In this document: in pieces, positions 46,459 through 55,989 of the stretch | How positions within the stretch are numbered: the stretch's first letter is position 1 | Layout: every line of letters starts with the position of its first letter | Assembly: GCA_039819485.1 (NCBI GenBank) | Contig: JBCBRY010000030.1 | Location: 18,041-82,040 of the forward strand | Direction of reading: 5' to 3' | Length of the DNA stretch: 64,000 nt | Source of the DNA: UBA6168 sp039819485 | GTDB lineage: Bacteria > Bacteroidota > Bacteroidia > Chitinophagales > Saprospiraceae | Notes under the pieces: generated by a model | Databases searched by the model: none | Seen by the model: only the letters and a program-made list of their open reading frames with translations | What the model was told of the DNA's origin: nothing | Position numbers and translations under genes: made by a program

Positions 46459-47802
46459 ATGAAAATTCGAAAAGTAGCCGTAGTCGGCATGGCCGGTGTT
46501 TTCCCGACTTGTGCCGACCTGCCTGAATTTGAACACAAGTTATTTTCTGACCAAAGCCTGGTCAGAAACTGGGACGAGGCTGAACAGTTTGGCAGGCAAA
46601 TCCGATCTAAGGTGAGTGGGTTCGTTTCTCTTGAGGAAATGAACCTGGAGTGCAACCGAACGGGTGATAACGCTTACCCTGATATATTTTACGACAAGCT
46701 GGAAAGGATACCCAACGTCCATCTTGCTACTGCGGATGTGGGGTCCATTTGGGCCATGTTGTCAGCACAAGAGGCCATCGAGCAGGCAAATTGGAAAGCA
46801 AAAGAAGTCCAATCTGAACGAACGGGGGTCAGCATCGGTTCGGGGTCGGGCGGTCATGTGGTATTGCGTCATGCCTGGGAGTTATTTTTCCAAAAAGGCA
46901 AGCGTTCTACCTTCACGGGATCACACAATGTAGACCGGACAATGGTTTACCGGGAAGCGGCCAACGTGTCTTGCCTCATCAAAAACAGGGGCATTTGTGA
47001 AGGGCTCAGTTCGGCCTGCGCCACCGGCCTGAGCAATATCGGCTATGCCTATCGCATGATCAAATTTGGTGTACAGGACCGGATGATCTGCGGTGGGGTA
47101 GAACCGACAGCGTTGGAGACCTTCATCGGTTTCGATGCCATGCGGGTGCTGAGCCGAAAATTTGCCCCGGAGGAGAGTTCACGGCCTTACGACCAGCAAC
47201 GCAATGGGTTTGTCTGTTCCTTCGGTTGCGGCATTGTGGCATTAGAGGAATACGAACAGGCCAATAATAGGGGAGCGAATATTTTGGCAGTTATTGATGG
47301 CTACCACAACAATGCCGATGGAGATGGGGATATGTTTGCTCCTTCTTTTGATGGGCAAAACAGGTTGTGGCAAGGGTTAAAAAATGAAGTATCCCATCTA
47401 AAACCCGACGTGGTCAAAGCCCACAGCACCTCCACCCCCGTTGGTGATGCGATCGAGCTGTTTAGCATTGTGGAAAACGTTGGAACGGATGGCTACCATA
47501 TTTCTGCTCCAAAATCTCAGTTTGGCCACATGCTGGGCGCCGCAGGTGCCGTGGAATTTGTCGCCAGTGTGGCGATGCTCAACCATCAGCAAGTCAGCCC
47601 TTGCCTGAACCTGCAAACATTGAATGAATCTCCCGAGGCCATTCAGCTAAGCGATAACTGGCAAGGCACCAACGAACCCCTGGCCGCCTTTGAACATTTA
47701 TTGCCCAAGCGAGCCGTGCAAAAAGACATCCAACAGATCGTTGCGCTGAATTACGGGTTTGGGGGAACGAACGGAGCGATTGCGATTTCAAGGCCAGCCT
47801 GA
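46459..47802 (+). CDS. 3-oxoacyl-ACP synthase, KAS I/II (FabB/FabF) type, module A
   Basis: A 447-aa thiolase-fold ketosynthase. The catalytic triad is complete: C187 in SSACATG, H322 in KAHSTSTPVG, H357 in SQFGHMLGAAG, with the C-terminal NYGFGGTNGAI. It extends acyl-ACP with malonyl-ACP. The Cys-His-His triad shows it is a condensing enzyme, not a chain-length factor. The N-terminal ~110 residues contain an insert around NAYPDIFYDKLERIPN not usual in FabF. It closes module A; 170 nt later the module B HTCS begins. Confidence 0.9.
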   Translation: MKIRKVAVVGMAGVFPTCADLPEFEHKLFSDQSLVRNWDEAEQFGRQIRSKVSGFVSLEEMNLECNRTGDNAYPDIFYDKLERIPNVHLATADVGSIWAMLSAQEAIEQANWKAKEVQSERTGVSIGSGSGGHVVLRHAWELFFQKGKRSTFTGSHNVDRTMVYREAANVSCLIKNRGICEGLSSACATGLSNIGYAYRMIKFGVQDRMICGGVEPTALETFIGFDAMRVLSRKFAPEESSRPYDQQRNGFVCSFGCGIVALEEYEQANNRGANILAVIDGYHNNADGDGDMFAPSFDGQNRLWQGLKNEVSHLKPDVVKAHSTSTPVGDAIELFSIVENVGTDGYHISAPKSQFGHMLGAAGAVEFVASVAMLNHQQVSPCLNLQTLNESPEAIQLSDNWQGTNEPLAAFEHLLPKRAVQKDIQQIVALNYGFGGTNGAIAISRPA

Positions 47803-47972
47803 TTTCCACCTCCTCTATGCCCGATTGAGCGGTTCCAACAGGTAAATGATTACCAGGCACCCCCACTCCACCGGACCTCCGGCAAAACATGCTTTTCTCA
47901 AAGATCAAAAAGTGATGTTCGATGTTTTCGGTTATTGATAAGGTTTCTACTTTCGTTCCTTGTTAATAATTC

Positions 47973-50900
47973 ATGCGCCGAACAATTATTCATATTTCAG
48001 TCTTTCTTTTGTTGCTGTTGCAGCAGCACTTGAGGGGGCAGGAATATACTCTATCGGTCACTGATCTAGAGACGACCGATGCCATTGCTGCTGATATCAA
48101 AGATTTTTTTAGAGATAGTGATGGTTTTATCTGGATTTCCAGTGCCAGTGGAATTACACGTTTTGACGGGCACCAGTTTAAGGTATTTAATACCATCAAC
48201 AGCAAACTCAGAAGATACCTCTTGACCAGGGGAAGGAAGATGGTGGAAGACGAAGAGGGGTACATTTGGATTCCTGGAGAAAACACTGCGGATTTATTGC
48301 ACCATTCAACTTTTGAAATTATTCATTTTGAAGAAAAATTTCCGGATGCGACCCAGTACCTGAATATGGACATCATAGAAAAAGCGCAGGATGGGTCTAT
48401 TATTTTCAAATTGTATGGAAAAGATAAGCTGATAAAATATAACCTTAAAGAGGGCTTCAAAGAGTTAGATATTGATATAAAACATCCAGGTTTTACCTTA
48501 AAAGGAAATACTGTCTGGACACATGACAGAACAGGTGCGCATACAAAGTATGATCTGGAGACAGGAGAAATGTTAAAAGACCTTTCGAAAAACATTATCG
48601 GGAGACCCAACCTTGTACCCACCTATACCAAATCAGACCTCTTTTGGAAAGTGTACAATAACCAGCTTTCATTTTACACTGCCCACCGTGATAGTTTAGA
48701 GTTATTAACTTCTTATGAGGCGCCTGTGCCTTTTATCCCCTATTGGAGGGCACTGGGCTATTTGCCTGACCGAGATGTCTTCCTGGCTAAATTTAGTGAT
48801 GATCAAATTTATGTACTTGATCTAAAAGACAACTCCATGATCCCTGTTGAATCCTTGGAGTTGCCGGTCATAAATTTTAACTCCATAAGTGAAATAGACC
48901 CCAAGGAAATCATTTGGGTCAGTAATCGAAGGCGGGTTCAATTGCTCCGGTTGGATACCAAAAGATTTCGGCAATTTCCACCGTTCGGTTCCAACAGGGG
49001 TTTTTGGGTAAACCATGAACATTTGTTTTGCAGAGAAAATAAGGTTTCAATATCAACCGGAGAAATCGTTGAAGTAGCGACTGGCGATTATAATTTCAAT
49101 AATGTAGAGACCAGAATTCGTGATGAGCTCTGGTATGGAGGGCAGTTCAGAATAGCCAAAATTGACACCAACACCATGGAAATCCTTGAGGAGGTCCATA
49201 TGAACGAAAAGAAAGGACGGTTCTGGTGCATTTTAAGAGATCAACAAGCAAACTGGTGGGGCGGGACCATCGTGGATGGCCTATTTTATAAATCGGTCGA
49301 TCAGGATGGGTTCCATTTTTTCGATAATTATAACGGCTTTGATAAGCCGACCGGTGCCATCCATTTAATGGAGGATGGCGAGCATATTTGGACCGCATCC
49401 AGAAACGGACTTTTTTGTATTCACAAGGAAAAAGGCATTGTTGGGCGCTTCTTCAAAGATGCTCCCGAAGGTTATCGTATTCCTTTCAACCATATTTTGT
49501 TCATATTCAAAGATGCAGAGGGGTTTTTGTGGGTCACTTCTTCGGGCGGTGGGATCATGAAACTCCGCCTCAACCAGCAATTGGAAATAATCGAATCCAA
49601 ACATTATACAGTCGAAGACGGGCTTTCCTCCAATACTGTCTACACGATCGTAGAAGATGGCGACAAACGGCTTTGGATGAGTACTTTCAGTGGAATCACT
49701 TGTCTTGATCCAGCTACCGACAATATTCAGATCTTTAATAAAAAGGATGGAATAGAAGAATTGGAATTCAATAGAAATGCTTACGCCAAAGGCTGGGACG
49801 GTCAGATCTTTTTCGGATCGCTCAAAGGCATCACGGGGTTTCACCCGGATAAAGTTATCCGAACATCCGACCTGAATAGTCCGATTGTGGCAACCCAATT
49901 TGAGGTGTACAACAAAGAGATGAATAAATGGGTAGATGAGACATCGGCCATCAACGGCCAACAAAAAATCACCCTCTCTCCAACCGATCATTTTTTCAGG
50001 CTGAGTGTATCCATGCAAGAGTACTTCGATGCACAAAATATCCGGTATAGCTATAAAATAAAAGGCTGGTTGGACGAGTACCAGCCCATTCAGGGCAACA
50101 CCCTGGAGATCAACGGATTGCCTTATGGCCAGTACAATCTAAAGATTAGGGGACAGGCCGCGGACGGGAGATTCTCCAATCAGGAACTGGAATTGCCGTT
50201 GACAGTGATGCGGCCATTCTATCTGCAGTGGTGGTTCACGACGTTAGCCGTTGTGTTTATTGTTTTGAGTATTATTCAAATTTATTATTGGCGAATCCAA
50301 CAACTCAACCAAAGACAAAAAGAATTGGAATGGATGGTCAAGGAACGAACGGCACAGATTGAAAAAGACAAAAACGTCATCGAAGCACAAGCCAGGCAGT
50401 TGAAAGATTTAGATGAATTGAAATCTCGTTTTTTTGCCAATATCTCCCACGAATTGCGCACACCGCTCACCCTGGTTTTAGCTCCGCTAAATGACTTTTT
50501 CAATTCAAACAATTACACGAACAAACAATTTACCCAATTGATGCTGATGCGCCAGAATGGCCAAAAGCTCTTAAAACGCATCAATGAACTGCTTGATTTA
50601 TCCCGCCTGGATGCCAATAAACTGGAAATAAAGGAACAGCCCGTTTTTCTTTATCCATTTTTTAAAACCACCCTCTCTGCTTTTGAAAGTGCCGCCAACC
50701 TCAAGGGAATCCAGTTACTTTTTGATTTTAAACTGCCAGAAGAAATCCAGATCATGGCCGATGAGGACAAATTGGAGAAAATCGTTTCTAACTATCTGGA
50801 CAATGCACTAAAATTTACACCCAATGGAGGGCAAATCATTTTATCAGCAACGAAAGCCCAAAATAGCTTGCGGATCAAGGTCAGCGATACAGGTGTCGGC

Positions 50901-51947
50901 ATTTCCGATGAAGACCTGAACAAAATTTTTGACCGGTTCTACCAAAGTCCAAAAAACCTTGGGAAAGGGGGCACCGGTATCGGGCTATCCCTGTGCCGGG
51001 AACTGGCAAAAGTCATGGACGGGAAGGTATGGGCAACAAGCGAGACTGGCGCAGGCAGTCATTTTTACCTGGAAATCCCCCTCGTTGAAACGTTTTCCAT
51101 GAAAGCAGTGGACAGAAAAGATAAAGTAGCCCTGCCGCCTGTTGTTCCGTTCATGGCTGCTGATACTGCACCCGTTACAGGCGCATACCGCCCCCCGGTC
51201 CTGGTCGTTGAAGACAATCCGGACCTGAGCACTTTCCTGAAAATGACCCTGGAAGAAGAATATGACATAACCACCGCCGAAAATGGCAAACAAGCCCTCG
51301 ATACATTGACAACAGCACCGAAAGACCAAATTCCAACCATCATCATTTCCGATATTATGATGCCGGAAATGGATGGAATTGAATTGTTGAACCACCTGAA
51401 AACATCAGAAAAATGGAGACATATCCCGGTTATCATGCTGACTGCCCGGCAAAATATGAAAGTAAAACTGGAGGCCTTGCGAATCGGCGTAGATGATTAC
51501 CTGACCAAACCTTTTCAGCGGGAAGAATTGATGGCCAGAATGAAAAATTTGATTGCCAATAGTCAAAGCAGGCTGGAGGCAGCATCAATTCAAAAACCCA
51601 ACGACCAGCCCACACTTTCTGCCAAGGACCAAAAATGGATAAAAGAAGTTGAAGAACTCTTGCTGGAAAATATGGGCACCGAAGGTTTTAAACTCAGCGA
51701 CTTGTCCAACGACCTGCACCAATCTTACAGCAATATTCAGAGAAAGATCAAACAAATCACTGGTTTGTCACCGAAACAATACGAACGTTCCGTCAAGCTC
51801 GCCCAGGCAAGAACCCTGCTCAAGAGCGGAGAAATCCGTACCGTCTCTGAAGTCGCCGCTCATTTAGGATTTGAGAACCACTATTATTTTTCCAAAATGT
51901 ACAAACAGGCCTACGGCATAATGCCCACTGAAGAGTTGAAAGGTTAA
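47973..51947 (+). CDS. Hybrid two-component system (HTCS), module B
   Basis: A 1324-aa paralogue of the module A HTCS with the same layout: signal peptide (residues ~1-24, ending LRGQ), Reg_prop propeller (DSDGFIWISSASGITRFDG and later repeats), Y_Y_Y, one membrane helix, HisKA with H826, HATPase_c (NYLDNALKF, DTGVGI, GTGIGLSLC), receiver with D1127 and AraC HTH. Sensor domains have drifted more than the cytoplasmic part; around the membrane helix and linker the DNA is nearly identical between copies (38927 on versus 50281 on). The two may therefore sense different ligands but could share binding sites. All signalling residues are intact. Confidence 0.95.
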   Translation: MRRTIIHISVFLLLLLQQHLRGQEYTLSVTDLETTDAIAADIKDFFRDSDGFIWISSASGITRFDGHQFKVFNTINSKLRRYLLTRGRKMVEDEEGYIWIPGENTADLLHHSTFEIIHFEEKFPDATQYLNMDIIEKAQDGSIIFKLYGKDKLIKYNLKEGFKELDIDIKHPGFTLKGNTVWTHDRTGAHTKYDLETGEMLKDLSKNIIGRPNLVPTYTKSDLFWKVYNNQLSFYTAHRDSLELLTSYEAPVPFIPYWRALGYLPDRDVFLAKFSDDQIYVLDLKDNSMIPVESLELPVINFNSISEIDPKEIIWVSNRRRVQLLRLDTKRFRQFPPFGSNRGFWVNHEHLFCRENKVSISTGEIVEVATGDYNFNNVETRIRDELWYGGQFRIAKIDTNTMEILEEVHMNEKKGRFWCILRDQQANWWGGTIVDGLFYKSVDQDGFHFFDNYNGFDKPTGAIHLMEDGEHIWTASRNGLFCIHKEKGIVGRFFKDAPEGYRIPFNHILFIFKDAEGFLWVTSSGGGIMKLRLNQQLEIIESKHYTVEDGLSSNTVYTIVEDGDKRLWMSTFSGITCLDPATDNIQIFNKKDGIEELEFNRNAYAKGWDGQIFFGSLKGITGFHPDKVIRTSDLNSPIVATQFEVYNKEMNKWVDETSAINGQQKITLSPTDHFFRLSVSMQEYFDAQNIRYSYKIKGWLDEYQPIQGNTLEINGLPYGQYNLKIRGQAADGRFSNQELELPLTVMRPFYLQWWFTTLAVVFIVLSIIQIYYWRIQQLNQRQKELEWMVKERTAQIEKDKNVIEAQARQLKDLDELKSRFFANISHELRTPLTLVLAPLNDFFNSNNYTNKQFTQLMLMRQNGQKLLKRINELLDLSRLDANKLEIKEQPVFLYPFFKTTLSAFESAANLKGIQLLFDFKLPEEIQIMADEDKLEKIVSNYLDNALKFTPNGGQIILSATKAQNSLRIKVSDTGVGISDEDLNKIFDRFYQSPKNLGKGGTGIGLSLCRELAKVMDGKVWATSETGAGSHFYLEIPLVETFSMKAVDRKDKVALPPVVPFMAADTAPVTGAYRPPVLVVEDNPDLSTFLKMTLEEEYDITTAENGKQALDTLTTAPKDQIPTIIISDIMMPEMDGIELLNHLKTSEKWRHIPVIMLTARQNMKVKLEALRIGVDDYLTKPFQREELMARMKNLIANSQSRLEAASIQKPNDQPTLSAKDQKWIKEVEELLLENMGTEGFKLSDLSNDLHQSYSNIQRKIKQITGLSPKQYERSVKLAQARTLLKSGEIRTVSEVAAHLGFENHYYFSKMYKQAYGIMPTEELKG

Positions 51948-51980
51948 GAAAGGGGCAGGTAAACACAGTTCCGATTTTCG

Positions 51981-52018
51981 TCAAAATGATCAAAACGATC
52001 TAAAATGCTCAAAACGGA
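51981..52018. repeat. Four near-identical 9-10-bp repeats downstream of the module B HTCS
   Basis: The units tcaaaatga, tcaaaacga, tctaaaatgc and tcaaaacgg follow one another directly. A period of about 10 bp places each unit on the same DNA face. They lie ~100 bp before the membrane-protein gene and could be an operator array; chance in A-rich sequence is also possible. Confidence 0.45.
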
Positions 52019-52115
52019 ATAGTCATTTGGCAGAAAATGCCTTAAATGTGCTAATTGTTGCTGTGTTTCGTCTAATCCACCGCTTCTATCATTGCATCGT
52101 CAATCATTTGAAACG

Positions 52116-52682
52116 ATGTCCTATTCATTAAAATCACAATATGCCATACACAGGTTTGAGTTGGAGCCAAACACCCGAAAAAGTGGCACACAGGAGGCTT
52201 TTGCTACTTACGGTATATTGTTTTTGCCAATGCTGTTAGGAGGAGTTGTCCTATTCAATTTATTTAAATTGACAGGATTCATTTTTTGGGCCTCATGGGC
52301 AGTGCTTGCCATAGTCCTGATAAACATCTACGTGTTTTACAAAAGAAAAGCGAAACACATTCAATCGCTGAGCATCCTTGTAGAAGGCAGCCACATCCAA
52401 ATAACCGATAGTCAAAAGATTTATTTGCACACCAACATTCAAAACCTAATAATCACCACGTTGAGGTGCGGAAAATCCCGGCTGCCCGCAATCGGAATAA
52501 ATTGTAAAAGTTTTGCGGGGGTAATCATTGGTTTAGGAAAAGAAAGCATCATTCATAAAGTAGGGGAAGACCATCCACTTTGCCAACCAGATTACCTGCT
52601 TTCAAGCGAAAAAAAATGGTCAGAACTATTGGAGTTGCTATCAATGGACAACGACAGGGACGGCCTTCAGATGAAAACCTAA
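52116..52682 (+). CDS. Two-helix membrane protein of unknown function
   Basis: A 188-aa protein from the ATG at 52116 (a TTG at 52092 would add 8 residues). Two membrane helices lie close together (ILFLPMLLGGVVLF and FIFWASWAVLAIVLINIYVF, residues ~35-80), followed by a basic stretch (KRKAKH) and a β-rich cytoplasmic domain resembling bacterial PH-type domains in pattern. Module A has no counterpart. Function unknown; the position before FeeM-like copy 3 is suggestive of membrane handling of a lipid product but no more. Confidence 0.6.
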   Translation: MSYSLKSQYAIHRFELEPNTRKSGTQEAFATYGILFLPMLLGGVVLFNLFKLTGFIFWASWAVLAIVLINIYVFYKRKAKHIQSLSILVEGSHIQITDSQKIYLHTNIQNLIITTLRCGKSRLPAIGINCKSFAGVIIGLGKESIIHKVGEDHPLCQPDYLLSSEKKWSELLELLSMDNDRDGLQMKT

Positions 52683-52710
52683 CAAAGTCACTTATAAAGC
52701 CAAGTTCATC

Positions 52711-53451
52711 ATGGATTGGACATCACCAATAATTAAAATTTATTGCCTGATAAAAGGACTGAAAGTTCGTTCATTAACAACCGATGGAGAACTGGAGGAA
52801 GCTTTTGACCTACGAAATCGAGTGTACCAGGAAGTCTATCATTTCAAACCCGTTGAGCCAACAAAAGAGGTAATTCGGCCAAAGGGCCTCGCATTTTATG
52901 TAGGCGTTTATCAAAAAGGGAAACTGGTTGGCTGCCTGCGTTTGATGGACATTACTCAAATATCACCCTTTGTTTCTTTTTTTTACAAAAACCCCAACTT
53001 GGACAAACCATTCAATAAAACCTATGAAATGGCCGGTTTGGTGGTAGAGCCCAAGTTACAAAGCACAGACAGCCATATTTTTTTTATCCTGCTGTATTAC
53101 GCATTTCAGTTTACTTTAAAAAACGGTCGGCAATACTGGCTGGCCAGCACCTGGAAAAGCCTTTATCAGTATATCAAACGGATGGGAGGCATCGCACAGT
53201 TCATTACCGATGAGGTGGGATTCGTGGATGATGGTTCGCCCAAGGCCAGTTTTCTGAAAAACTATCTGGAAAATGGAAATGCCAATGACTACTGTTGTTA
53301 TTATGTGACCCTGCCCAAAAAATACGATAAGGTAATTCTGAAAAAATACTTCAGCAAAAAGAAGCGGCAGCTTTGGAAGCGATGGAGCAATGCCTTCCCA
53401 ACAATGAAATTCCGGGGCACAAAAGGCGTAACGGTCATTGGGAAAAGATAA
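52711..53451 (+). CDS. FeeM/LuxI-like N-acyltransferase, copy 3
   Basis: A 246-aa paralogue of copy 1 (about three quarters identical by eye across the full length). It keeps LRNRVYQEVYHF, CLRLMDITQ, YEMAGLVVEPKLQS and the WLASTWKSLYQYIKRMGG block, with a basic C-terminus. As in copy 1 the acidic residue of the E-x-S-R motif is present and the Arg absent. Likely role: transfer of an ACP-bound acyl group to an amine acceptor. A fabG fossil follows 9 nt after its stop, which shows an old FeeM-FabG pairing. Confidence 0.75.
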   Translation: MDWTSPIIKIYCLIKGLKVRSLTTDGELEEAFDLRNRVYQEVYHFKPVEPTKEVIRPKGLAFYVGVYQKGKLVGCLRLMDITQISPFVSFFYKNPNLDKPFNKTYEMAGLVVEPKLQSTDSHIFFILLYYAFQFTLKNGRQYWLASTWKSLYQYIKRMGGIAQFITDEVGFVDDGSPKASFLKNYLENGNANDYCCYYVTLPKKYDKVILKKYFSKKKRQLWKRWSNAFPTMKFRGTKGVTVIGKR

Positions 53452-53460
53452 AAATTCAAG

Positions 53461-53577
53461 ATGAATTATACCAAAATATCAATCAACGGTGCAAGCCAGG
53501 GTACTGGACAAGCAATTGCAGCAAAGGTGGACAGAGAGCGCTGTTCTTCGGTACTACATGCCCGTGAACAAGGATAA
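53461..53577 (+). pseudogene. Truncated FabG N-terminus (gene fossil)
   Basis: A 38-codon ORF reads MNYTKISINGASQGTGQAIA and continues to SSVLHARE before a stop. This matches the first ~37 residues of the FabG-like proteins of both modules (MKNxKILxTGASRGIGQAIA ... SLVLHAR). The Rossmann motif is already damaged (SRGIG to SQGTG), and downstream homology is lost. So a second FabG once followed FeeM copy 3. Confidence 0.75.
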
Positions 53578-53656
53578 CTGGGGCCGACCATTTTCTTGTG
53601 GCGTTCAGGTATTTTCCAATTTTTTCATTTGAAACGTAAAACTTGAATTAATTCAA

Positions 53657-53686
53657 TTTTTGAGAAAAATACTACCTGCACTTTTG
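53657..53686 (+). promoter_or_regulatory. Bacteroidota-type promoter upstream of FeeM-like copy 4
   Basis: A -33-like TTTTTG (53657-53662) and a -7-like CACTTTTG (53679-53686; consensus TAnnTTTG) are 16 bp apart. The following sequence, tcataattagtaaat, resembles that after the module A promoter (tcataatcagtaaat near 40808), so the leaders of copies 1 and 4 have a common origin. No copy of the 16-bp module A repeat is seen here. Confidence 0.5.
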
Positions 53687-53710
53687 CGGTCATAATTAGT
53701 AAATCTAAAA

Positions 53711-54430
53711 ATGACCATGCAGGTAAACGGGAGCGCCATATTTGTAAAACTGTACTGTCTCTGCAAAGGCTACAGAATAAAAAATATCACCTTGCCAAAG
53801 CAATACAAAGACGTATTCGACTTGATGAACGATACTTATGTAAATGTTTATGGTTTCGAGCCAATGCAACTGAATAAAGAGATAATTTATCCAAAAGGCG
53901 TTGCCGTTTGCTTTGGCATCTACAAGAAAAAGGAACTCATCGGAAGCATGCGGTTGATGGATTTGACGCAACAGCAGCCAGTTCTATCTGATTTTTATCT
54001 GACCACGAAATTTGATTATGACCCTAAAAAAACATATGAGTTATCGCGCTTAATCATTGCACCTAAATATCAAAGTATGGATAGAATGATTTTCCTGCTA
54101 TTAATTTACGCTGCTTACAGGTTCACCATGAAAACAGGCAGGAATCAATGGATAGTCAGCACTTGGAAGAGCATTTATTATATCATTCAACGGATGGGCG
54201 CAAAGGTTGATTTTATCACTCAGAACACGAACTACATAGATGATGGTTCTCAAAAAGCTCGACTGTTCAAGGATTATGTCAAGCGGGAGGAAGGTTTTGA
54301 TTTTAACTGTTGTTTTTATGTTTCACTGGAGAAAGATGAAAGCAACAATTTACTCAAAAAATATATCAGGAGGCGGTTAAAACGATTTAGAAAGAGAACC
54401 ATGGAGAAGTTTATGCCTCTGTATTCATAA
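53711..54430 (+). CDS. FeeM/LuxI-like N-acyltransferase, copy 4 (retains E-x-S-R)
   Basis: A 239-aa family member, more distant from copies 1 and 3. It has LMNDTYVNVYGF, SMRLMDLTQ and YELSRLIIAPKYQS; here the full E110-L-S112-R113 signature of LuxI/FeeM enzymes is kept, unlike in the other three copies. WIVSTWKSIYYIIQRMGA and a basic C-terminus (RRRLKRFRKR) complete it. Of the four it is the best candidate for a classical acyl-ACP-dependent N-acyl amino acid synthase. It is followed 99 nt later by fabG. Confidence 0.75.
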   Translation: MTMQVNGSAIFVKLYCLCKGYRIKNITLPKQYKDVFDLMNDTYVNVYGFEPMQLNKEIIYPKGVAVCFGIYKKKELIGSMRLMDLTQQQPVLSDFYLTTKFDYDPKKTYELSRLIIAPKYQSMDRMIFLLLIYAAYRFTMKTGRNQWIVSTWKSIYYIIQRMGAKVDFITQNTNYIDDGSQKARLFKDYVKREEGFDFNCCFYVSLEKDESNNLLKKYIRRRLKRFRKRTMEKFMPLYS

Positions 54431-54529
54431 TCTATGCGAATCAAGCCCTCCCATTTATAAGGTATTCCATTTTACCCTTGATTCGCATAATCTGCCATTC
54501 CTATGACAAGAATTTTAGAACAATAAAAA

Positions 54530-55270
54530 ATGAAGAACAACAAAATATTGGTCACAGGGGCGAGCCGTGGCATTGGGCAAGCCATAGCTATTCGGTTGGC
54601 CAGGAGCGGTTATTCCTTGGTTTTGCATGCCAGAAAGGCAGAAAATCTGGAGAATACCATTCAAATGTTACCAACATCAACACCGTATAACATACTTATT
54701 GCAGACTTTTCGGAACCCGAAGCGGTCAAAGAGTTTATCCGTACTTTAAAAAAGACACACAAAGACCTCTTCGGGATCATCAGCAATGCAGGGATCGCCC
54801 TCGACAAGCCTATTGCCTATCAACCTGAAAAGGACATTGACCTCATGCTTCAAATCAACCTTAGAACACCTGTCCTGCTTGGAAAATATGCTATGAAACA
54901 TTTTATAAAAACGAAGAAAGGGGTGTTCATCAATATTGCTTCCTGCATTGGTGAAATGGGGAATGCTTTTCAATCGGTGTATGCAGCCACCAAAGCTGGC
55001 TTAGTCGCTTTATCCAAATCTTGGGCAAAGGAAATCGGACAGCTGGCACCCGAGCACCAGGTTCGTTTTTTATCCGTTTCTCCCGGTTTTGTCGAAACGG
55101 ATATGACGCGGGGCCTGAATGCAGAAATTCAGTCTAAATACCTCGAATCCATTCCCGCCAATCGATTTGGAAATACAGCAGAGGTCGCCAATTTAATTGC
55201 CTTTTTGATGAGTGAAGACTCGCCCTATATCAATGGCAGTGACATCAAAATAAATGGAGGTATCTTATGA
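54530..55270 (+). CDS. fabG: FabG-like 3-oxoacyl-ACP reductase, module B
   Basis: A 246-aa reductase equal in length and numbering to the module A copy: TGASRGIGQA, SNAGIALDKPIAYQPEKD, S138, Y151, K155, and the NGSDIKINGG end. Its stop overlaps the start of the FabA-like gene (ATGA at 55267-55270), tighter than in module A. Same role: NADPH-dependent reduction of the 3-oxoacyl-ACP of module B. Confidence 0.9.
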   Translation: MKNNKILVTGASRGIGQAIAIRLARSGYSLVLHARKAENLENTIQMLPTSTPYNILIADFSEPEAVKEFIRTLKKTHKDLFGIISNAGIALDKPIAYQPEKDIDLMLQINLRTPVLLGKYAMKHFIKTKKGVFINIASCIGEMGNAFQSVYAATKAGLVALSKSWAKEIGQLAPEHQVRFLSVSPGFVETDMTRGLNAEIQSKYLESIPANRFGNTAEVANLIAFLMSEDSPYINGSDIKINGGIL

Positions 55271-55989
55271 ATTCATCAGCAATGAATGAAACATCTATGA
55301 TTTTTTCGGCAGGTAAAGACTACCGAAACAGCACCAAAATCCACCTGCCTCCTGACGAAATTGAGGCGATTGGTCTGAAGCAGCACCCCATGCAAATTTG
55401 GTTGCTCTCCGAGCATCCTGAATTTACCCGTGATGATTGTTTTGGATTGCCTATTCCCTACATCCGGGCCATCAATGAAGCATTTATCAGTTTTGAGAAA
55501 GGAGAGGGAAAATATGGAAAGGGCTATGCCACTGCCAGTTATACCATTCGACAGGAAGACCCGTGGTTTGTTTGCCATTTTTTGGGCGACCCGGTCATGC
55601 CTGGTTCTCAGGGGCAAGATGTGATATTTCAACTGGCCGGACTGTGGAGTACCATCCGATGCAACATCGTCGGTCGACCGAGGGCTCTGGCAGGTCAGTT
55701 CAATTTTTTTGGCCAAATACTGCCCAGTAATTCCAAGGTCTTTTATCGAATTGATATTCAACGGTTTTTGAAAAAGAAACGTATTCTTTTCTTCTCCGGG
55801 AGCATCGCTGTGGACGATGAATCCAATACCATCTATCACTTTGAAAATTGTAAAATGGGGTTTTACCTAAAGGAAGAATTGAACATTCATCAAAAAAGTA
55901 CCGCCTACTATCAACCCGATTGGCAAAAAATAGAAGCAGAACAAAAACAGTACATCCAACAATCAAAAGCTTTTTATGACAATTATTGA
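55267..55989 (+). CDS. FabA-like 3-hydroxyacyl-ACP dehydratase/isomerase, module B
   Basis: A 240-aa hotdog protein paralogous to that at 44706. CHFLGDPVMPGSQGQD has the FabA His and Asp 14 residues apart; GRPRALAGQFNFFGQI follows. The N-terminal extension (LKQHPMQIWLLSEHPEFT) is conserved between the modules, so it is a real part of this subfamily. An internal ATG at 55297 corresponds to the start chosen in module A. It overlaps the FabZ-like gene by 14 nt, exactly as in module A. Confidence 0.88.
   Translation: MNSSAMNETSMIFSAGKDYRNSTKIHLPPDEIEAIGLKQHPMQIWLLSEHPEFTRDDCFGLPIPYIRAINEAFISFEKGEGKYGKGYATASYTIRQEDPWFVCHFLGDPVMPGSQGQDVIFQLAGLWSTIRCNIVGRPRALAGQFNFFGQILPSNSKVFYRIDIQRFLKKKRILFFSGSIAVDDESNTIYHFENCKMGFYLKEELNIHQKSTAYYQPDWQKIEAEQKQYIQQSKAFYDNY

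Noticed and set aside
47973..51947. Second HTCS as a simple assembly duplicate of the first
   Set aside because: The two genes differ throughout the sensor domain and have different flanks, so they are true paralogues.
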